NCBI RefSeq assembly: GCF_003060895.1
Contig: NZ_QAIH01000080.1
Span: 1,883 to 40,882, forward strand
Length of the DNA: 39,000 nucleotides
Source: Acidovorax sp. HMWF029
GTDB taxonomy: Bacteria > Pseudomonadota > Gammaproteobacteria > Burkholderiales > Burkholderiaceae_C
Direction of reading: 5' to 3'
The translations under genes were made by a program, and so were the position numbers. The stretch's first letter is position 1. The number at the start of each line of letters is the position of its first letter. The notes under the pieces are model-generated. The model ran no database searches and was not told where the DNA came from. It saw only the letters and a program-made list of their open reading frames with translations. This document shows positions 1-8,692 of this stretch, piece after piece.

Positions 1-539
1 ACACTGGCAGCGCTCACGTTGCCGTATTCGGTGGTGAACTCCTTGGCGTTGTCGCCCACGAAGGTGAGCATGGCGCGCAGGTCCTTCAGGTCCAGCAGCA
101 GCAGGCCGTTGTCATCGGCGATCTTGAACACCAGGTTCAGCACTCCCAGCTGCGTCTCGTTCAGGTTGAGCATGCGGCCCAGCAACAGCGGGCCCATGTC
201 GGACACCGTGGCGCGCACCGGGTGGCCTTGTTCGCCAAACACGTCCCACAGCGTGGTCGGGCAGGCCTGGGGCGCTGGCAATTCCAGCCCGCGCTCTTTG
301 AGTACGCCTGCCAGCTTGTCGCCAATCTTGCCGGGCTGGCTGGCGCCGGTCAGGTCGCCTTTCACATCAGCCATGAACACCGGCACGCCAATGCGCGAGA
401 AGTTCTCGGCCAGGGTCTGCAGGGTGACGGTCTTGCCCGTGCCGGTGGCGCCGGTGATCAGTCCGTGGCGGTTGGCCAGACCAGGGAGCAGGTGGCATTC
501 AATGGTGTCGTGCTTGGCAATCAGCAGGGGTTCGGCCAT
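1..539 (-). CDS. HerA-like helicase/ATPase (DUF853 type), N-terminal part
   Basis: The gene runs off the left edge; about 179 N-terminal codons are present from the ATG at 539. A Walker A motif, GATGTGKT, lies at residues 30-37, preceded by [11 protein letters not shown] and followed by [14 protein letters not shown], a strand ending in conserved acidic residues. This layout fits the HerA-related ATPases of the DUF853 (YjgR-like) group, predicted cytoplasmic P-loop NTPases of the FtsK/HerA fold. The usual family length is about 500 residues, so roughly two thirds is missing. It diverges from the yebC-type gene, with about 80 bp between the starts. The family assignment is fairly secure; the cellular role is not known from the sequence. 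Confidence 0.8.
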   Translation of the reverse strand, partial: MAEPLLIAKHDTIECHLLPGLANRHGLITGATGTGKTVTLQTLAENFSRIGVPVFMADVKGDLTGASQPGKIGDKLAGVLKERGLELPAPQACPTTLWDVFGEQGHPVRATVSDMGPLLLGRMLNLNETQLGVLNLVFKIADDNGLLLLDLKDLRAMLTFVGDNAKEFTTEYGNVSAAS

Positions 540-618
540 TTCGGGTTTCCTCGGGGGTACAGGTGCGGCAAAAAGTAAAATCCACGGGCTAGATTAAATC
601 AATACAAAAGGACTTCCC

Positions 619-1338
619 GTGGCAGGACACAGCAAATGGGCGAATATCCAGCACCGCAAGGGGCGGCAGGATGAAAAACGCGGCAAGATCTGGACCCGCA
701 TCATTCGTGAAATCACTGTGGCCGCCCGAGCCGGTGGCGGCGACCTGTCCGCAAACCCCCGCCTGCGCCTGGCGGTGGACAAGGCCAAGGCGGCCAACAT
801 GCCCGCCGACCGCATCAAATACAACATTGACAAGGCCACAGGCAACGCCGAAGGCCTGACCTACGAAGAAATCCGCTACGAAGGCTACGGCATTGGTGGC
901 GCCGCCATCATGATCGACACCATGACCGACAACCGCGTGCGCACCGTGGCCGAAGTGCGCCACGCGTTCAGCAAACACGGCGGCAACATGGGCACCGAGG
1001 GTTCGGTGGTGTTCCAGTTCAAGCACTGCGGTCAGCTGATTTTTGCCCCCGGTACCAGCGAAGACAAGGTGATGGAAGTGGCGCTGGAGGCGGGCGCCGA
1101 AGACGTGGTGACCGACGAAGACGGCGCGGTGGAGGTGCTCACCGCACCGGCAGACTTTGAAGCCGTGAAGAACGCGCTGGAGGCCGCAGGCCTGACGGCT
1201 GAGGTGGCGGGCGTGACCATGCGGCCAGAAAACACCATCGAACTGACCGGCGAAGACGCGGCCAAGATGCAAAAACTGCTCGATGTGCTGGAAGACCTGG
1301 ACGATACGCAAGAGGTTTACCACAACGCGGCTCTATGA
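619..1338 (+). CDS. YebC/PmpR family DNA-binding regulator / translation factor
   Basis: This 239-residue cytoplasmic protein has the invariant YebC opening [15 protein letters not shown] and the downstream block [17 protein letters not shown]. Length and motifs match the full three-domain family. Members were described as transcriptional regulators (PmpR), and some were later linked to relief of ribosome stalling; the sequence does not say which applies here. The start is a GTG at 619 with an AAAAGGA ribosome-binding site six bases upstream. It diverges from the HerA-like gene. A GC-rich repeat begins directly after its stop, so it is probably transcribed apart from purD. Confidence 0.95.
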   Translation: MAGHSKWANIQHRKGRQDEKRGKIWTRIIREITVAARAGGGDLSANPRLRLAVDKAKAANMPADRIKYNIDKATGNAEGLTYEEIRYEGYGIGGAAIMIDTMTDNRVRTVAEVRHAFSKHGGNMGTEGSVVFQFKHCGQLIFAPGTSEDKVMEVALEAGAEDVVTDEDGAVEVLTAPADFEAVKNALEAAGLTAEVAGVTMRPENTIELTGEDAAKMQKLLDVLEDLDDTQEVYHNAAL

Positions 1339-1341
1339 AGC

Positions 1342-1450
1342 TCCCCCTGAGCGGCTTCGCCGCCTCCCCCTCTCTCGCTGCACTGCGCTTGCGGGAGGGG
1401 GACGCCACCAGCGCGGCGGGGCGGCCCTTGCGCGGTGGCCCTGGCCTAGT
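1342..1450. repeat. GC-rich intergenic repeat after yebC
   Basis: The stretch begins AGCTCCCCCTGAGCGGCTTC and has CCTCCCCC opposite GGGAGGGGG, so it can fold into an imperfect hairpin, followed by GCGCGGCGGGGCGGCCC. It has no convincing reading frame of its own. From memory, near-identical blocks are scattered between genes in Acidovorax and related Comamonadaceae. Only one copy is visible here, so repetitiveness is not shown by this window. Confidence 0.5.
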
Positions 1451-1570
1451 GCTGCGACAGTTTCGGTCAGCTTGCGCGTAGCGATCAGTGCGATAGGTCG
1501 CAGCGATAAATTTTTTGTACGAATCTCTGGCATCCGGCATATTGCTAAGCAGAGGTTCATAAAGGTTCCT

Positions 1571-2866
1571 ATGAAAGTACTTGTGATTGGTGGCGGCGGC
1601 CGTGAACACGCGATGGCGTGGAAACTGAGCGAGTCCCCCAAGGTGACCAAGGTGTTTGTGGCACCCGGCAACGGTGGCACGGCGCTAAGTTCCAAGCTCG
1701 AAAATGTGGCGATTTCTGACGTGCGCGAGCTGCGCGCGTGGGCCCAGGCCGAGAAGATCGCGCTGACGGTGGTGGGCCCCGAGGCGCCACTGGCGGCCGG
1801 TGTGGTCGATGAATTCCGTGCCAATGGCTTGCGCATCTTCGGTCCCACCAAGGCTGCGGCCCAGCTCGAAAGCTCCAAGGCGTTTTCCAAGGCCTTCATG
1901 CGCCGCCATGGCATCCCCACGGCCGACTACGACACCTTTACCGACCCAGCTGCGGCCCACGCCTTTGTGGACCGGCTGGGTGCTCCCATCGTCATCAAGG
2001 CCGACGGCCTGGCGGCTGGCAAGGGTGTGGTCGTGGCCATGACGCTGCAGGAAGCCCACGACGCGGTGGACTTCATGCTGGTGGACAACAAATACGGCGT
2101 TCAGCACAACGAAGGCGCAGATGGGAAGGCGGAGCCGCGCGTGGTGATCGAAGAGTTCCTCGAAGGCGAGGAAGCCTCCTTCATTGTGTTGTGCGACGGC
2201 AAAAACGTGCTGGCGCTGGCTACCAGCCAGGACCACAAGCGCCTGAAAGACGGCGACGAAGGTCCCAACACCGGCGGCATGGGTGCGTATTCGCCCGCAC
2301 CCGTGGTCACGGCCGATGTGCATGCCCGCGCGATGCGCGAGATCATCCTGCCCACCATCCGTGGCATGGAAAAGGACGGCATCCCCTACACCGGTTTCCT
2401 GTATGCGGGCCTGATGATCGACGCCAAGGGTCACCCCAAGACGCTCGAATTCAACTGCCGCATGGGCGACCCAGAAACGCAGCCCATCCTGATGCGCCTG
2501 AAAAGCGACTTCAGTGACGTGATGGCCGCTGCCGCTGACGGCAAGCTGGACCAGATGGAACTGCAATGGGACCGCCGTACCGCGCTGGGCGTGGTCATGG
2601 CCGCCCACGGCTACCCAGAGAACCCACGCAAGGGCGACCCCATCACCGGCCTGCCTGCCGACGCGGATGACGCGGTGGTGTTCCATGCGGGCACTCAGCT
2701 CAAAGATGGCGTGGTCAGCGTGACCGGTGGCCGGGTGCTGTGCGTGACCGTGCTGGCCGACAGCGTCAAGCAGGCGCAGCAACGTGCGTATGACGTGGCA
2801 CGTGGCATCTTGTTCGATGGCGCGCAGTACCGCCGCGACATTGGCTTCCGTGCCCTGAAGAACTGA
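1571..2866 (+). CDS. purD: Phosphoribosylamine-glycine ligase (GAR synthetase)
   Basis: The enzyme joins glycine to 5-phosphoribosylamine using ATP, the second step of de novo purine synthesis, in the cytoplasm. The 431-residue protein opens [19 protein letters not shown], the family's N-terminal glycine-rich loop, and has the ATP-grasp blocks [14 protein letters not shown] and GGMGAYSP plus [12 protein letters not shown]. Length equals the usual 420-430. The open frame reaches further upstream, but that part runs through the GC-rich repeat and is not homologous, so the ATG at 1571 is chosen. Its stop overlaps the hemF start by one base, so the two genes are probably translationally coupled. 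Confidence 0.97.
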   Translation: MKVLVIGGGGREHAMAWKLSESPKVTKVFVAPGNGGTALSSKLENVAISDVRELRAWAQAEKIALTVVGPEAPLAAGVVDEFRANGLRIFGPTKAAAQLESSKAFSKAFMRRHGIPTADYDTFTDPAAAHAFVDRLGAPIVIKADGLAAGKGVVVAMTLQEAHDAVDFMLVDNKYGVQHNEGADGKAEPRVVIEEFLEGEEASFIVLCDGKNVLALATSQDHKRLKDGDEGPNTGGMGAYSPAPVVTADVHARAMREIILPTIRGMEKDGIPYTGFLYAGLMIDAKGHPKTLEFNCRMGDPETQPILMRLKSDFSDVMAAAADGKLDQMELQWDRRTALGVVMAAHGYPENPRKGDPITGLPADADDAVVFHAGTQLKDGVVSVTGGRVLCVTVLADSVKQAQQRAYDVARGILFDGAQYRRDIGFRALKN

Positions 2867-3846
2867 TGGCAGGCACCCAGACTTTGAACCCCGCCGATAC
2901 GGTAGCCCGTGTGCGCGGCTACCTGGTGGGCCTGCAGGCGCGGATCACGGGGGCACTCGAAACCGTGGAAGGTGAGGGCGGTGCACACTTTCTGGCAGAT
3001 GCCTGGAGCAAGCCGCCCGGCGAGGCGTTGCAGGGTGACGGCATCACCAAGATCATGGAAGGTGGCCGGGTGTTCGAGCGCGCAGGCTGCGGCTTCAGCC
3101 ATGTGCGCGGCCCGCAGTTGCCGCCCTCGGCCACGCAGCACCGGCCCGAGCTGGCGGGCGCACCCTTCGAGGCCATGGGCGTGTCGCTGGTGTTCCACCC
3201 GCGCAATCCCTACGTGCCGACGGTGCACATGAACGTGCGCATGATCGCGGCTGACCACCCCGGCCAGGCGCCGACTTGCTGGTTTGGTGGTGGCATGGAT
3301 CTCACGCCGTACTACGGGTTTGAGGAAGATGCGGTGCACTTTCACCGCACCTGCCGTGATGCGTTAGTGCCCTTTGGTGACGACAAGTACCCGCGCTTCA
3401 AGCAGTGGTGCGACGAATATTTCTACCTTAAGCACCGCAGCGAGCAGCGCGGTGTGGGCGGGGTGTTCTATGACGACTTCTCGGAGCTGGGCTTCGAGCA
3501 AAGTCTGGCCATGACGCAGTCGGTGGGCGATGCCTTTCTGAAGGCCTACCTGCCCATCGTGGAAAAGCGCCAGGGCACGCCCTACGGCGAGCGCGAGCGG
3601 GACTTCCAGCTCTACCGCCGGGGCCGCTATGTCGAGTTCAACCTGGTGTGGGACCGGGGCACCCACTTTGGCCTGCAGTCGGGTGGGCGCACCGAGTCCA
3701 TTTTGCTGTCGATGCCGCCGCTGGTGGCCTGGTCTTACCAGCGCTCTGACGCTGCCGATTCGGCCGAGGCAGCGCTATTGCAGCGTTTTCTGGTGCGGCG
3801 CGACTGGCTGTCTGAAGGCCCTGGCGCAGCGCAGTCAACGGCCTGA
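2866..3846 (+). CDS. hemF: Oxygen-dependent coproporphyrinogen III oxidase
   Basis: The enzyme oxidatively decarboxylates coproporphyrinogen III to protoporphyrinogen IX with O2, a late step of haem synthesis, in the cytoplasm. The 326 residues carry the family signatures [23 protein letters not shown] and [14 protein letters not shown]. The usual length is about 300; the extra residues are short extensions at both ends. The ATG overlaps the purD stop (TGATG). In the relatives I recall, nadD follows hemF; here the next gene is rsfS, after 183 bp that include a dispersed repeat. Confidence 0.97.
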   Translation: MAGTQTLNPADTVARVRGYLVGLQARITGALETVEGEGGAHFLADAWSKPPGEALQGDGITKIMEGGRVFERAGCGFSHVRGPQLPPSATQHRPELAGAPFEAMGVSLVFHPRNPYVPTVHMNVRMIAADHPGQAPTCWFGGGMDLTPYYGFEEDAVHFHRTCRDALVPFGDDKYPRFKQWCDEYFYLKHRSEQRGVGGVFYDDFSELGFEQSLAMTQSVGDAFLKAYLPIVEKRQGTPYGERERDFQLYRRGRYVEFNLVWDRGTHFGLQSGGRTESILLSMPPLVAWSYQRSDAADSAEAALLQRFLVRRDWLSEGPGAAQSTA

Positions 3847-3857
3847 AAAACGCAAAA

Positions 3858-3911
3858 GCTATAATTTCAATAGCTGCCCGCGCTTTTCAGATGCGCGCAA
3901 GAGGCCAAAAA
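3858..3911 (+). repeat. Dispersed Comamonadaceae-type repeat, copy 1
   Basis: The copy has the layout GCTAT, about 9 bases, ATAGC, a CGC/GCG-containing arm, then AGAGGCCAAAA. It begins 11 bases after the hemF stop. GCTAT...ATAGC is an inverted repeat, and the CGC...GCG arms can form a second hairpin. Comparable copies lie near 5461, 21521 and 22859, and in reverse inside the asparaginase gene near 35593. It could act as a weak terminator or RNA hairpin; the sequence only shows the repetition. Confidence 0.75.
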
Positions 3912-4029
3912 CACCTCATATCGCTGCAACGTTTCAGCACAACACCAGCCAACACCCAAGGCGCAGCCCGCTGGCTGTGCGCTGCGTTGCACGCTATATT
4001 GATTCCATTCTCTTTCTAATCACCGCCTG

Positions 4030-4896
4030 ATGACCACCTCCACCAAATCGGAAACCGCCGCCAAAAAAGACGTCACCAAACTCCAACGCGCCATCGTGGA
4101 TGGCCTGGAAGACGTCAAGGCGCAAGACATCCAGGTGTTCAACACCGAGCACCTTTCGCCGCTGTTTGAGCGGGTGATCGTGGCATCGGGCACCTCCAAC
4201 CGCCAGACCAAGGCGCTTGCCGCCAGCGTGCGCGATGCGGTCAAAGAAGCGGGTTTCTCCAAGCCCCGCATTGAGGGCGAAGACAACGGCGAGTGGATCA
4301 TCGTGGACTGCGGCTCGGCCGTGGCGCACATCATGCAGCCCGCCATCCGTCAGTACTACCGTCTCGAAGAACTGTGGGGCGACACCCCTGTGCGCCTGAA
4401 GCTGGGCGCGGCCAAGCCCCGGTCCAGTGCCGCCACTGATCTGGCTGAGAAGAAGACGGCCCAGAAGGCCGCCAAGTCGGGCTCGAAGTCCGCAGCCAAA
4501 GGACCTGCCAAGAAGGACGCGGCCCCCACGGTAGCCGCCCGCTCGGGCAAGGCAACGGTCAAGGCCGTCGCCAAGACCGCTGCGAAGGCAGCAGCCCAAA
4601 CGGCAGTCAAGGCAGCACCCAAGCCAGCGGCAAAATCAACGGCCAAGGCGGCACCCGCCAAGACGGTCGCCAAGACCAGCGGCACGGTGGCTGCCAAGAA
4701 GCCCGCAGCCCCCAAGACGCCTGTCAAGACAGTGGTGGTCAAGCCCGGCGGCGCCAAGAAGCCTGCGGCCAAGAAGTCGTCACCTGCCGCTAAGGCCCCG
4801 GCACGCGCCGCAGCCAAGCCTGCTTCTGCAGCGGCACCCAAGGTGGCTGCCAGCAGCAAGCCCGCCGCCAAGAAGGCCCCGGCCCGCAAGGGTTGA
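4030..4896 (+). CDS. rsfS: Ribosomal silencing factor RsfS with long Lys/Ala/Pro tail
   Basis: RsfS (DUF143, Iojap family) binds ribosomal protein L14 and blocks subunit joining when nutrients are scarce. Residues about 10-120 hold the domain, with FERVIVASGTSNRQTKAL, GEWIIVDCGSAVAHIM and YRLEELWG. The usual protein ends there at 105-120 residues. This one continues to 288 residues as AAK/PAK-rich low-complexity sequence resembling bacterial histone H1-like tails. The tail stays in frame with strong codon bias and no stops, so it is probably translated. The tail's role (nucleic-acid or ribosome binding) is inference. A repeat copy lies upstream; rlmH follows after 67 bp. Confidence 0.93.
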   Translation: MTTSTKSETAAKKDVTKLQRAIVDGLEDVKAQDIQVFNTEHLSPLFERVIVASGTSNRQTKALAASVRDAVKEAGFSKPRIEGEDNGEWIIVDCGSAVAHIMQPAIRQYYRLEELWGDTPVRLKLGAAKPRSSAATDLAEKKTAQKAAKSGSKSAAKGPAKKDAAPTVAARSGKATVKAVAKTAAKAAAQTAVKAAPKPAAKSTAKAAPAKTVAKTSGTVAAKKPAAPKTPVKTVVVKPGGAKKPAAKKSSPAAKAPARAAAKPASAAAPKVAASSKPAAKKAPARKG

Positions 4897-4963
4897 CCTG
4901 CGGCCGCAGGGCGCCCGGCTGGGTGCGCTGCGGCAACCATTCCCCACGCATCCAGGTTGATCC

Positions 4964-5431
4964 ATGAAGCTGCTTATCGTGGCGGTCGGGCAGCGGGTGC
5001 CCGACTGGGCGCAAACGGCTTACGACGACTACGCCAAACGTTTCCCGCCCGAACTCAAGGTGGAGCTCAAGGCTGTCAAGACCGAGCCACGCGGCTCCAA
5101 GACGCTGGAGACGCTGTACGCAGCCGAGCGCGAGCGCATCGAAGCCGCCATCCCGCGTGGCACGCGCGTGGTGGCGCTGGACGAGCGCGGCACCAACCTC
5201 ACGACCAAGGCTTTGGCGGAGCGCCTCAAGGGCTGGCAACTGGGCGGTGACGATGTGGCGCTGGTCATTGGCGGCCCCGACGGACTGGACCCAGCCTTTC
5301 GCCAGGCCGCGCACGAACGTATTCGCTTGTCTGACCTGACCCTTCCGCACGCCATGGTGCGGGTACTGCTCATCGAGCAGCTGTACCGGGCCTGGTCGGT
5401 CAACGCCGGGCATCCCTACCACCGAGAATGA
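4964..5431 (+). CDS. rlmH: 23S rRNA (pseudouridine1915-N3)-methyltransferase RlmH
   Basis: A small SPOUT-class methyltransferase acting on helix 69 of 23S rRNA in the assembled ribosome with S-adenosylmethionine. The 155 residues match the usual length exactly. Signatures are [16 protein letters not shown] at the start, [10 protein letters not shown] (the knot's SAM loop), [20 protein letters not shown], and the terminal [10 protein letters not shown]-like block ([10 protein letters not shown]). It follows rsfS, the conserved order in many bacteria, which fits a joint role in ribosome maturation. A repeat copy separates it from the maf gene. Confidence 0.97.
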   Translation: MKLLIVAVGQRVPDWAQTAYDDYAKRFPPELKVELKAVKTEPRGSKTLETLYAAERERIEAAIPRGTRVVALDERGTNLTTKALAERLKGWQLGGDDVALVIGGPDGLDPAFRQAAHERIRLSDLTLPHAMVRVLLIEQLYRAWSVNAGHPYHRE

Positions 5432-5460
5432 GGGAGATGCCCCATGCTGCTGGGTTGCTT

Positions 5461-5517
5461 TACTATTATTTTCATAGCTGCTAGCGCTTGATGGTCAGGC
5501 GCTGAGGCCGATTTTTA
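5461..5517 (+). repeat. Dispersed Comamonadaceae-type repeat, copy 2
   Basis: The copy reads ACTAT, AT-rich spacer, ATAGCTGCTAGCGCTTGATG, GGCGCTGAGGCCGATTTTT. AGCGCTT and GGCGCT form the inverted arms. It lies between rlmH and the maf gene. The final T run after a GC-rich stem makes weak forward terminator activity possible. Confidence 0.8.
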
Positions 5518-5531
5518 TTCAAAATCTGTTC

Positions 5532-6146
5532 ATGCCTGACTTCATCTACCTCGCCTCCCAAAGCCCCCGCCGACGCCAGTTGCTCGAACAGCTAGGCGTG
5601 CGCCACGAACTGCTGCTGCCCAATGTGGACGGCGACGAAGCCGAGGACACCGAGGCCATCGAGGTGGTACTGCCTGGTGAGGCGCCCACGGCTTACGTGG
5701 AGCGCGTCACCGGCCTCAAGCTCGACGCCGCTGTGGCCCGGCGCACCCGCCGTGGCCTGCCGGATGCGCCCATCCTGTGCTCCGACACCACCGTGGCACT
5801 CGGTCGCACCATCTACGGCAAGCCCGACGACGCGGAGCATGCTGCGCGCATGCTGGCAGAACTGGCGGGACACGAGCATCGCGTGCTCACGGCCGTGGCA
5901 CTGCAGGTGGGTGGCAAGCGGTTGGCGGCGTTGTCGGTGTCGCGTGTGACCTTCGCCGCCATGACGCCCGCGCAAATCGATGCCTATGTGGCCACTGGCG
6001 AACCGCTGGGCAAGGCCGGGGCCTATGGTATTCAGGGCCGGGCTGCGGCCTATGTGGAGCACCTGGCGGGCAGTTATTCGGGCATCATGGGCCTGCCCAT
6101 GTTCGAGACGACTCAGCTGCTGCGCGCTGCGGGCTTCGCTCTGTAA
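5532..6146 (+). CDS. Maf-family nucleoside triphosphate pyrophosphatase (YhdE type)
   Basis: This cytoplasmic house-cleaning enzyme hydrolyses dTTP, UTP and modified pyrimidine nucleotides to monophosphates. At 204 residues it has the Maf opening [16 protein letters not shown] with the substrate-binding Ser-x-Arg-Arg, the SDTTVAL block around the catalytic acidic residue, and [10 protein letters not shown]...[14 protein letters not shown]. The last block resembles E. coli YhdE rather than YceF. YhdE also lies next to RNase G in E. coli, as here, which supports the subfamily. rng starts 25 bp downstream, so the two are probably cotranscribed. Confidence 0.93.
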   Translation: MPDFIYLASQSPRRRQLLEQLGVRHELLLPNVDGDEAEDTEAIEVVLPGEAPTAYVERVTGLKLDAAVARRTRRGLPDAPILCSDTTVALGRTIYGKPDDAEHAARMLAELAGHEHRVLTAVALQVGGKRLAALSVSRVTFAAMTPAQIDAYVATGEPLGKAGAYGIQGRAAAYVEHLAGSYSGIMGLPMFETTQLLRAAGFAL

Positions 6147-6171
6147 GCAAAAACAACACGGTTACCCAGTC

Positions 6172-7662
6172 ATGCAACAAGACATCCTGATCAACTGGTC
6201 GCCGCAGGAGACGCGTGTGGCCGTGGTGGAGCACGGCGCCGTGCAGGAGCTGCACATTGAGCGCACGCTGGAGCGCGGCCTGGTGGGCAACGTCTATCTG
6301 GGCAAAGTCTCGCGCGTGCTGCCCGGCATGCAGTCGGCCTTCATTGACATCGGGCTGGAACGTGCGGCCTTTTTGCACGTAGCCGACGTGTGGCAGCGCC
6401 AGCCCGATGGTGAGCCGCCCGCGTTCGCAAGAAAGACCGAACCCCAGGTGCCCATCGAAAAGCAGGTTTTCGAGGGGCAGGCGCTGATGGTGCAGGTTAT
6501 CAAGGACCCCATTGGCACCAAGGGCGCGCGTTTATCCACACAGATCAGCATTGCGGGCCGCCTGTTGGTGTTTTTGCCGCAGGACGACCATGTGGGCGTG
6601 TCGCAGAAGATCCCGCCCACCGAGCGTGATGCGCTGCGTGCTCGGCTGCAGGCGCTGGTGGGCGACAAGTCCACGGGTGGCGGTGGCGGCTTCATCCTGC
6701 GCACCAATGGCGAAGACTCTACCGACGCCGAGCTGGCCGAAGACATTGCCTACCTGCGCAAGACCTGGAAGCGCATCAAGGAGGCATCGCTCAAGCTGCC
6801 CGCCATGTCGCTTTTGCACCAGGACCTGGACCTGCTGCAGCGCGTGCTGCGTGACCTGGTGGGCGATCACACGCAGACCATTCGGCTCGATTCGATGGAG
6901 CAGTTCCAGCGCCTGCGTGCGTTCGGGCAAGAGTTCATGCCAGCGGCGGCTGGCAAGCTGCAGCACTACAAGGGCGAACGGCCCATCTTTGACCTGTATT
7001 CCATCGACGAAGAAGTGGCCAAGGCGCTGGGCCGACGCGTCGATCTCAAGTCGGGCGGCTACCTCATCGTGGACCAGACGGAGGCGCTCACGACCATTGA
7101 CGTGAACACCGGGGGCTACGTGGGGGCACGCAACTTCGACGACACCATCTTCAAGACCAACCTGGAGGCCGCCCAGGCCATTGCCCGCCAGCTGCGCCTG
7201 CGCAACCTGGGTGGCATCATCATCGTGGACTTCATCGACATGGCCCGCGAGGACCATCAGCAGGCGGTGCTGTTGGAGTTCAAAAAGCAGCTCGCCCGAG
7301 ACCGGGTCAAGACCATGTCGTCCGGCACGTTCTCGCAACTGGGCCTGGTGGAGATGACTCGCAAACGCACCCGTGAATCCTTAGCGCACATGCTGTGCGA
7401 GCCCTGCGAGGTGTGCCAGGGCAAGGGCAGCGTAAAAACCGCGCGCAGCGTGTGCTACGACATCCTGCGCGAGATCCTGCGCGAAGCCCGTCAGTTCAAC
7501 CCGCGCGAGTTCCGTGTGGTGGCGTCGGCTCGGGTGGTCGAGCTGTTCCTTGATGAGGAGAGCCAGCACCTGGCTGGGCTCTCCGACTTCATCAAGAAGC
7601 CTATATCGCTGCAGGCCGAGAGCGCGATGGGGCAGGAGCAGTACGACATCGTGCTGCTGTAG
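6172..7662 (+). CDS. rng: Ribonuclease G
   Basis: Endoribonuclease of the RNase E/G family, trimming the 5' end of 16S rRNA and degrading mRNAs. The 496 residues (E. coli 489) begin MQQDILINWSPQETRVAVVE. An S1-type RNA-binding region spans about 35-130. The catalytic Mg2+ aspartates are D310 in TTIDVNTGG and D353 in IIIVDFIDM. A Zn-link-like Cys motif, CEPCEVC, lies near residue 410. The start at 6172 matches the family; the open frame extends further upstream only because it overlaps the maf gene. The gene ends convergently against the porin-like gene. Confidence 0.96.
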   Translation: MQQDILINWSPQETRVAVVEHGAVQELHIERTLERGLVGNVYLGKVSRVLPGMQSAFIDIGLERAAFLHVADVWQRQPDGEPPAFARKTEPQVPIEKQVFEGQALMVQVIKDPIGTKGARLSTQISIAGRLLVFLPQDDHVGVSQKIPPTERDALRARLQALVGDKSTGGGGGFILRTNGEDSTDAELAEDIAYLRKTWKRIKEASLKLPAMSLLHQDLDLLQRVLRDLVGDHTQTIRLDSMEQFQRLRAFGQEFMPAAAGKLQHYKGERPIFDLYSIDEEVAKALGRRVDLKSGGYLIVDQTEALTTIDVNTGGYVGARNFDDTIFKTNLEAAQAIARQLRLRNLGGIIIVDFIDMAREDHQQAVLLEFKKQLARDRVKTMSSGTFSQLGLVEMTRKRTRESLAHMLCEPCEVCQGKGSVKTARSVCYDILREILREARQFNPREFRVVASARVVELFLDEESQHLAGLSDFIKKPISLQAESAMGQEQYDIVLL

Positions 7663-7789
7663 GAGACGGCTGCTCGGCAGGCAGCGAGGCCCTTCGGATG
7701 CACTCGCTGATTGTCCTCGGTACTCTGAGTGGGTGTGCTCTTGATTGCGGCGCTGAAGGCCTGCCGCTGGTGGGCGAGACCTGCCAAGG

Positions 7790-8521
7790 CTACAGGGTTT
7801 TTGTCAGCGTGACGATCACGCGCGACTTGTTCACGTGGCCGAAGAAGGCCTTCTTGTTGGCTCCGACCACGGCTGCACCCAGCGACAGGCCACCGCCGAA
7901 GTCATACGCGCCACCCAATTGAAAGTCCATGTAGTTGGGCACGCCTAGGTCCTTGATGTCGCTGGCAAAACGGGTGAAGCCCACCGATGCCTTCACCGTC
8001 ACGCTGGGCGCCACTTCCCGGACAAAACCGAAGTTCAGGTAACCCGTGTTGCGGCCCTTCAGGCCCGAGCCGGACTTGGCACCGGCAAAGCCGAAGTAGT
8101 CCTTGGAGATGGTATGCGAATACTTGGCAGTGAAGGGGCCCATGGTGGCCGCGCCATACAGCTCGGTGGTGTTGCCGTTGCTGTTGCCAGGGTAGATGTA
8201 GGTCAGGGCGCCCACATCGAAGTCAGCGCCTGCGGCCTTGAACTTGTAGCCGCCGTACAGGTCGGATTCGAGCGAGTTGTTGGTCAGCCAGTCCACGCTG
8301 GAGTTCCAGTTGCCCACGTACCAGCCGGACTCGCCGAAGGCGTAGTCAAAGCCGCCTTGCAGCGCAGGCTTGACGGCCTTGGCCTTGGTGGCATCCTGGT
8401 CCTGGCCACGGAACTTGTAGTTGGTGGTCAGGCTGACGTTGCCGGTGAGCTGGGCGCTGGCCAGCAGAGGCAGTGTGGCCAAAAGGGCGGCAGCGAACAC
8501 TTTGGAAGAAGCGGGATTCAT
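7790..8521 (-). CDS. TorF-family putative porin / outer-membrane beta-barrel
   Basis: The 243-residue protein starts MNPASSKVFAAALLATLPLL and has an AxA signal-peptidase site (LLASAQ) near residue 22, so it is exported. The mature part alternates short strands with Gly/Asn-rich turns (GNVSLTTNYKFRGQDQD, ESDLYGGYKFKAAGADFDVG) and ends VIVTLTKTL, with alternating hydrophobics at the C-terminus, typical of outer-membrane barrels. NVSLTTNYKFRGQ near the start is the mark of the TorF/Gcw_chp group. The transported substrate is unknown. It diverges from corA; no further gene is cotranscribed with it on the sequence shown. Confidence 0.82.
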   Translation of the reverse strand: MNPASSKVFAAALLATLPLLASAQLTGNVSLTTNYKFRGQDQDATKAKAVKPALQGGFDYAFGESGWYVGNWNSSVDWLTNNSLESDLYGGYKFKAAGADFDVGALTYIYPGNSNGNTTELYGAATMGPFTAKYSHTISKDYFGFAGAKSGSGLKGRNTGYLNFGFVREVAPSVTVKASVGFTRFASDIKDLGVPNYMDFQLGGAYDFGGGLSLGAAVVGANKKAFFGHVNKSRVIVTLTKTL

Positions 8522-8608
8522 GGCAGCAAGTTTTGAGAAAAAGACAAGAGCGCAAGCGTAGGAAAGCCCGCGTATAAAGTTCGCAAAAATTGCAGCCCAC
8601 GCCGTAAA

Positions 8609-8620
8609 TCTTGCGCAAGA
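8609..8620. promoter_or_regulatory. 12-bp perfect palindrome between porin and corA
   Basis: TCTTGCGCAAGA is a perfect 12-bp palindrome in the 171-bp gap between two divergent starts, about 88 bp before the porin ATG and 73 bp before the corA GTG. Its position suits an operator for a dimeric regulator acting on either gene. A palindrome this short can occur by chance, so the call is weak. Confidence 0.25.
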
Positions 8621-8692
8621 CTGTGCGTGCGGAACGGGGTGGCGGTGGCAAGATCGACGCATCTTCCATTCTGTGTGGCAAGGGGTGTTGCA

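Noticed and set aside
6532-6540. Perfect DnaA-box-like TTATCCACA
   Set aside because: It is a single copy inside the rng coding sequence, with no cluster or AT-rich unwinding region, so chance is the simplest explanation.
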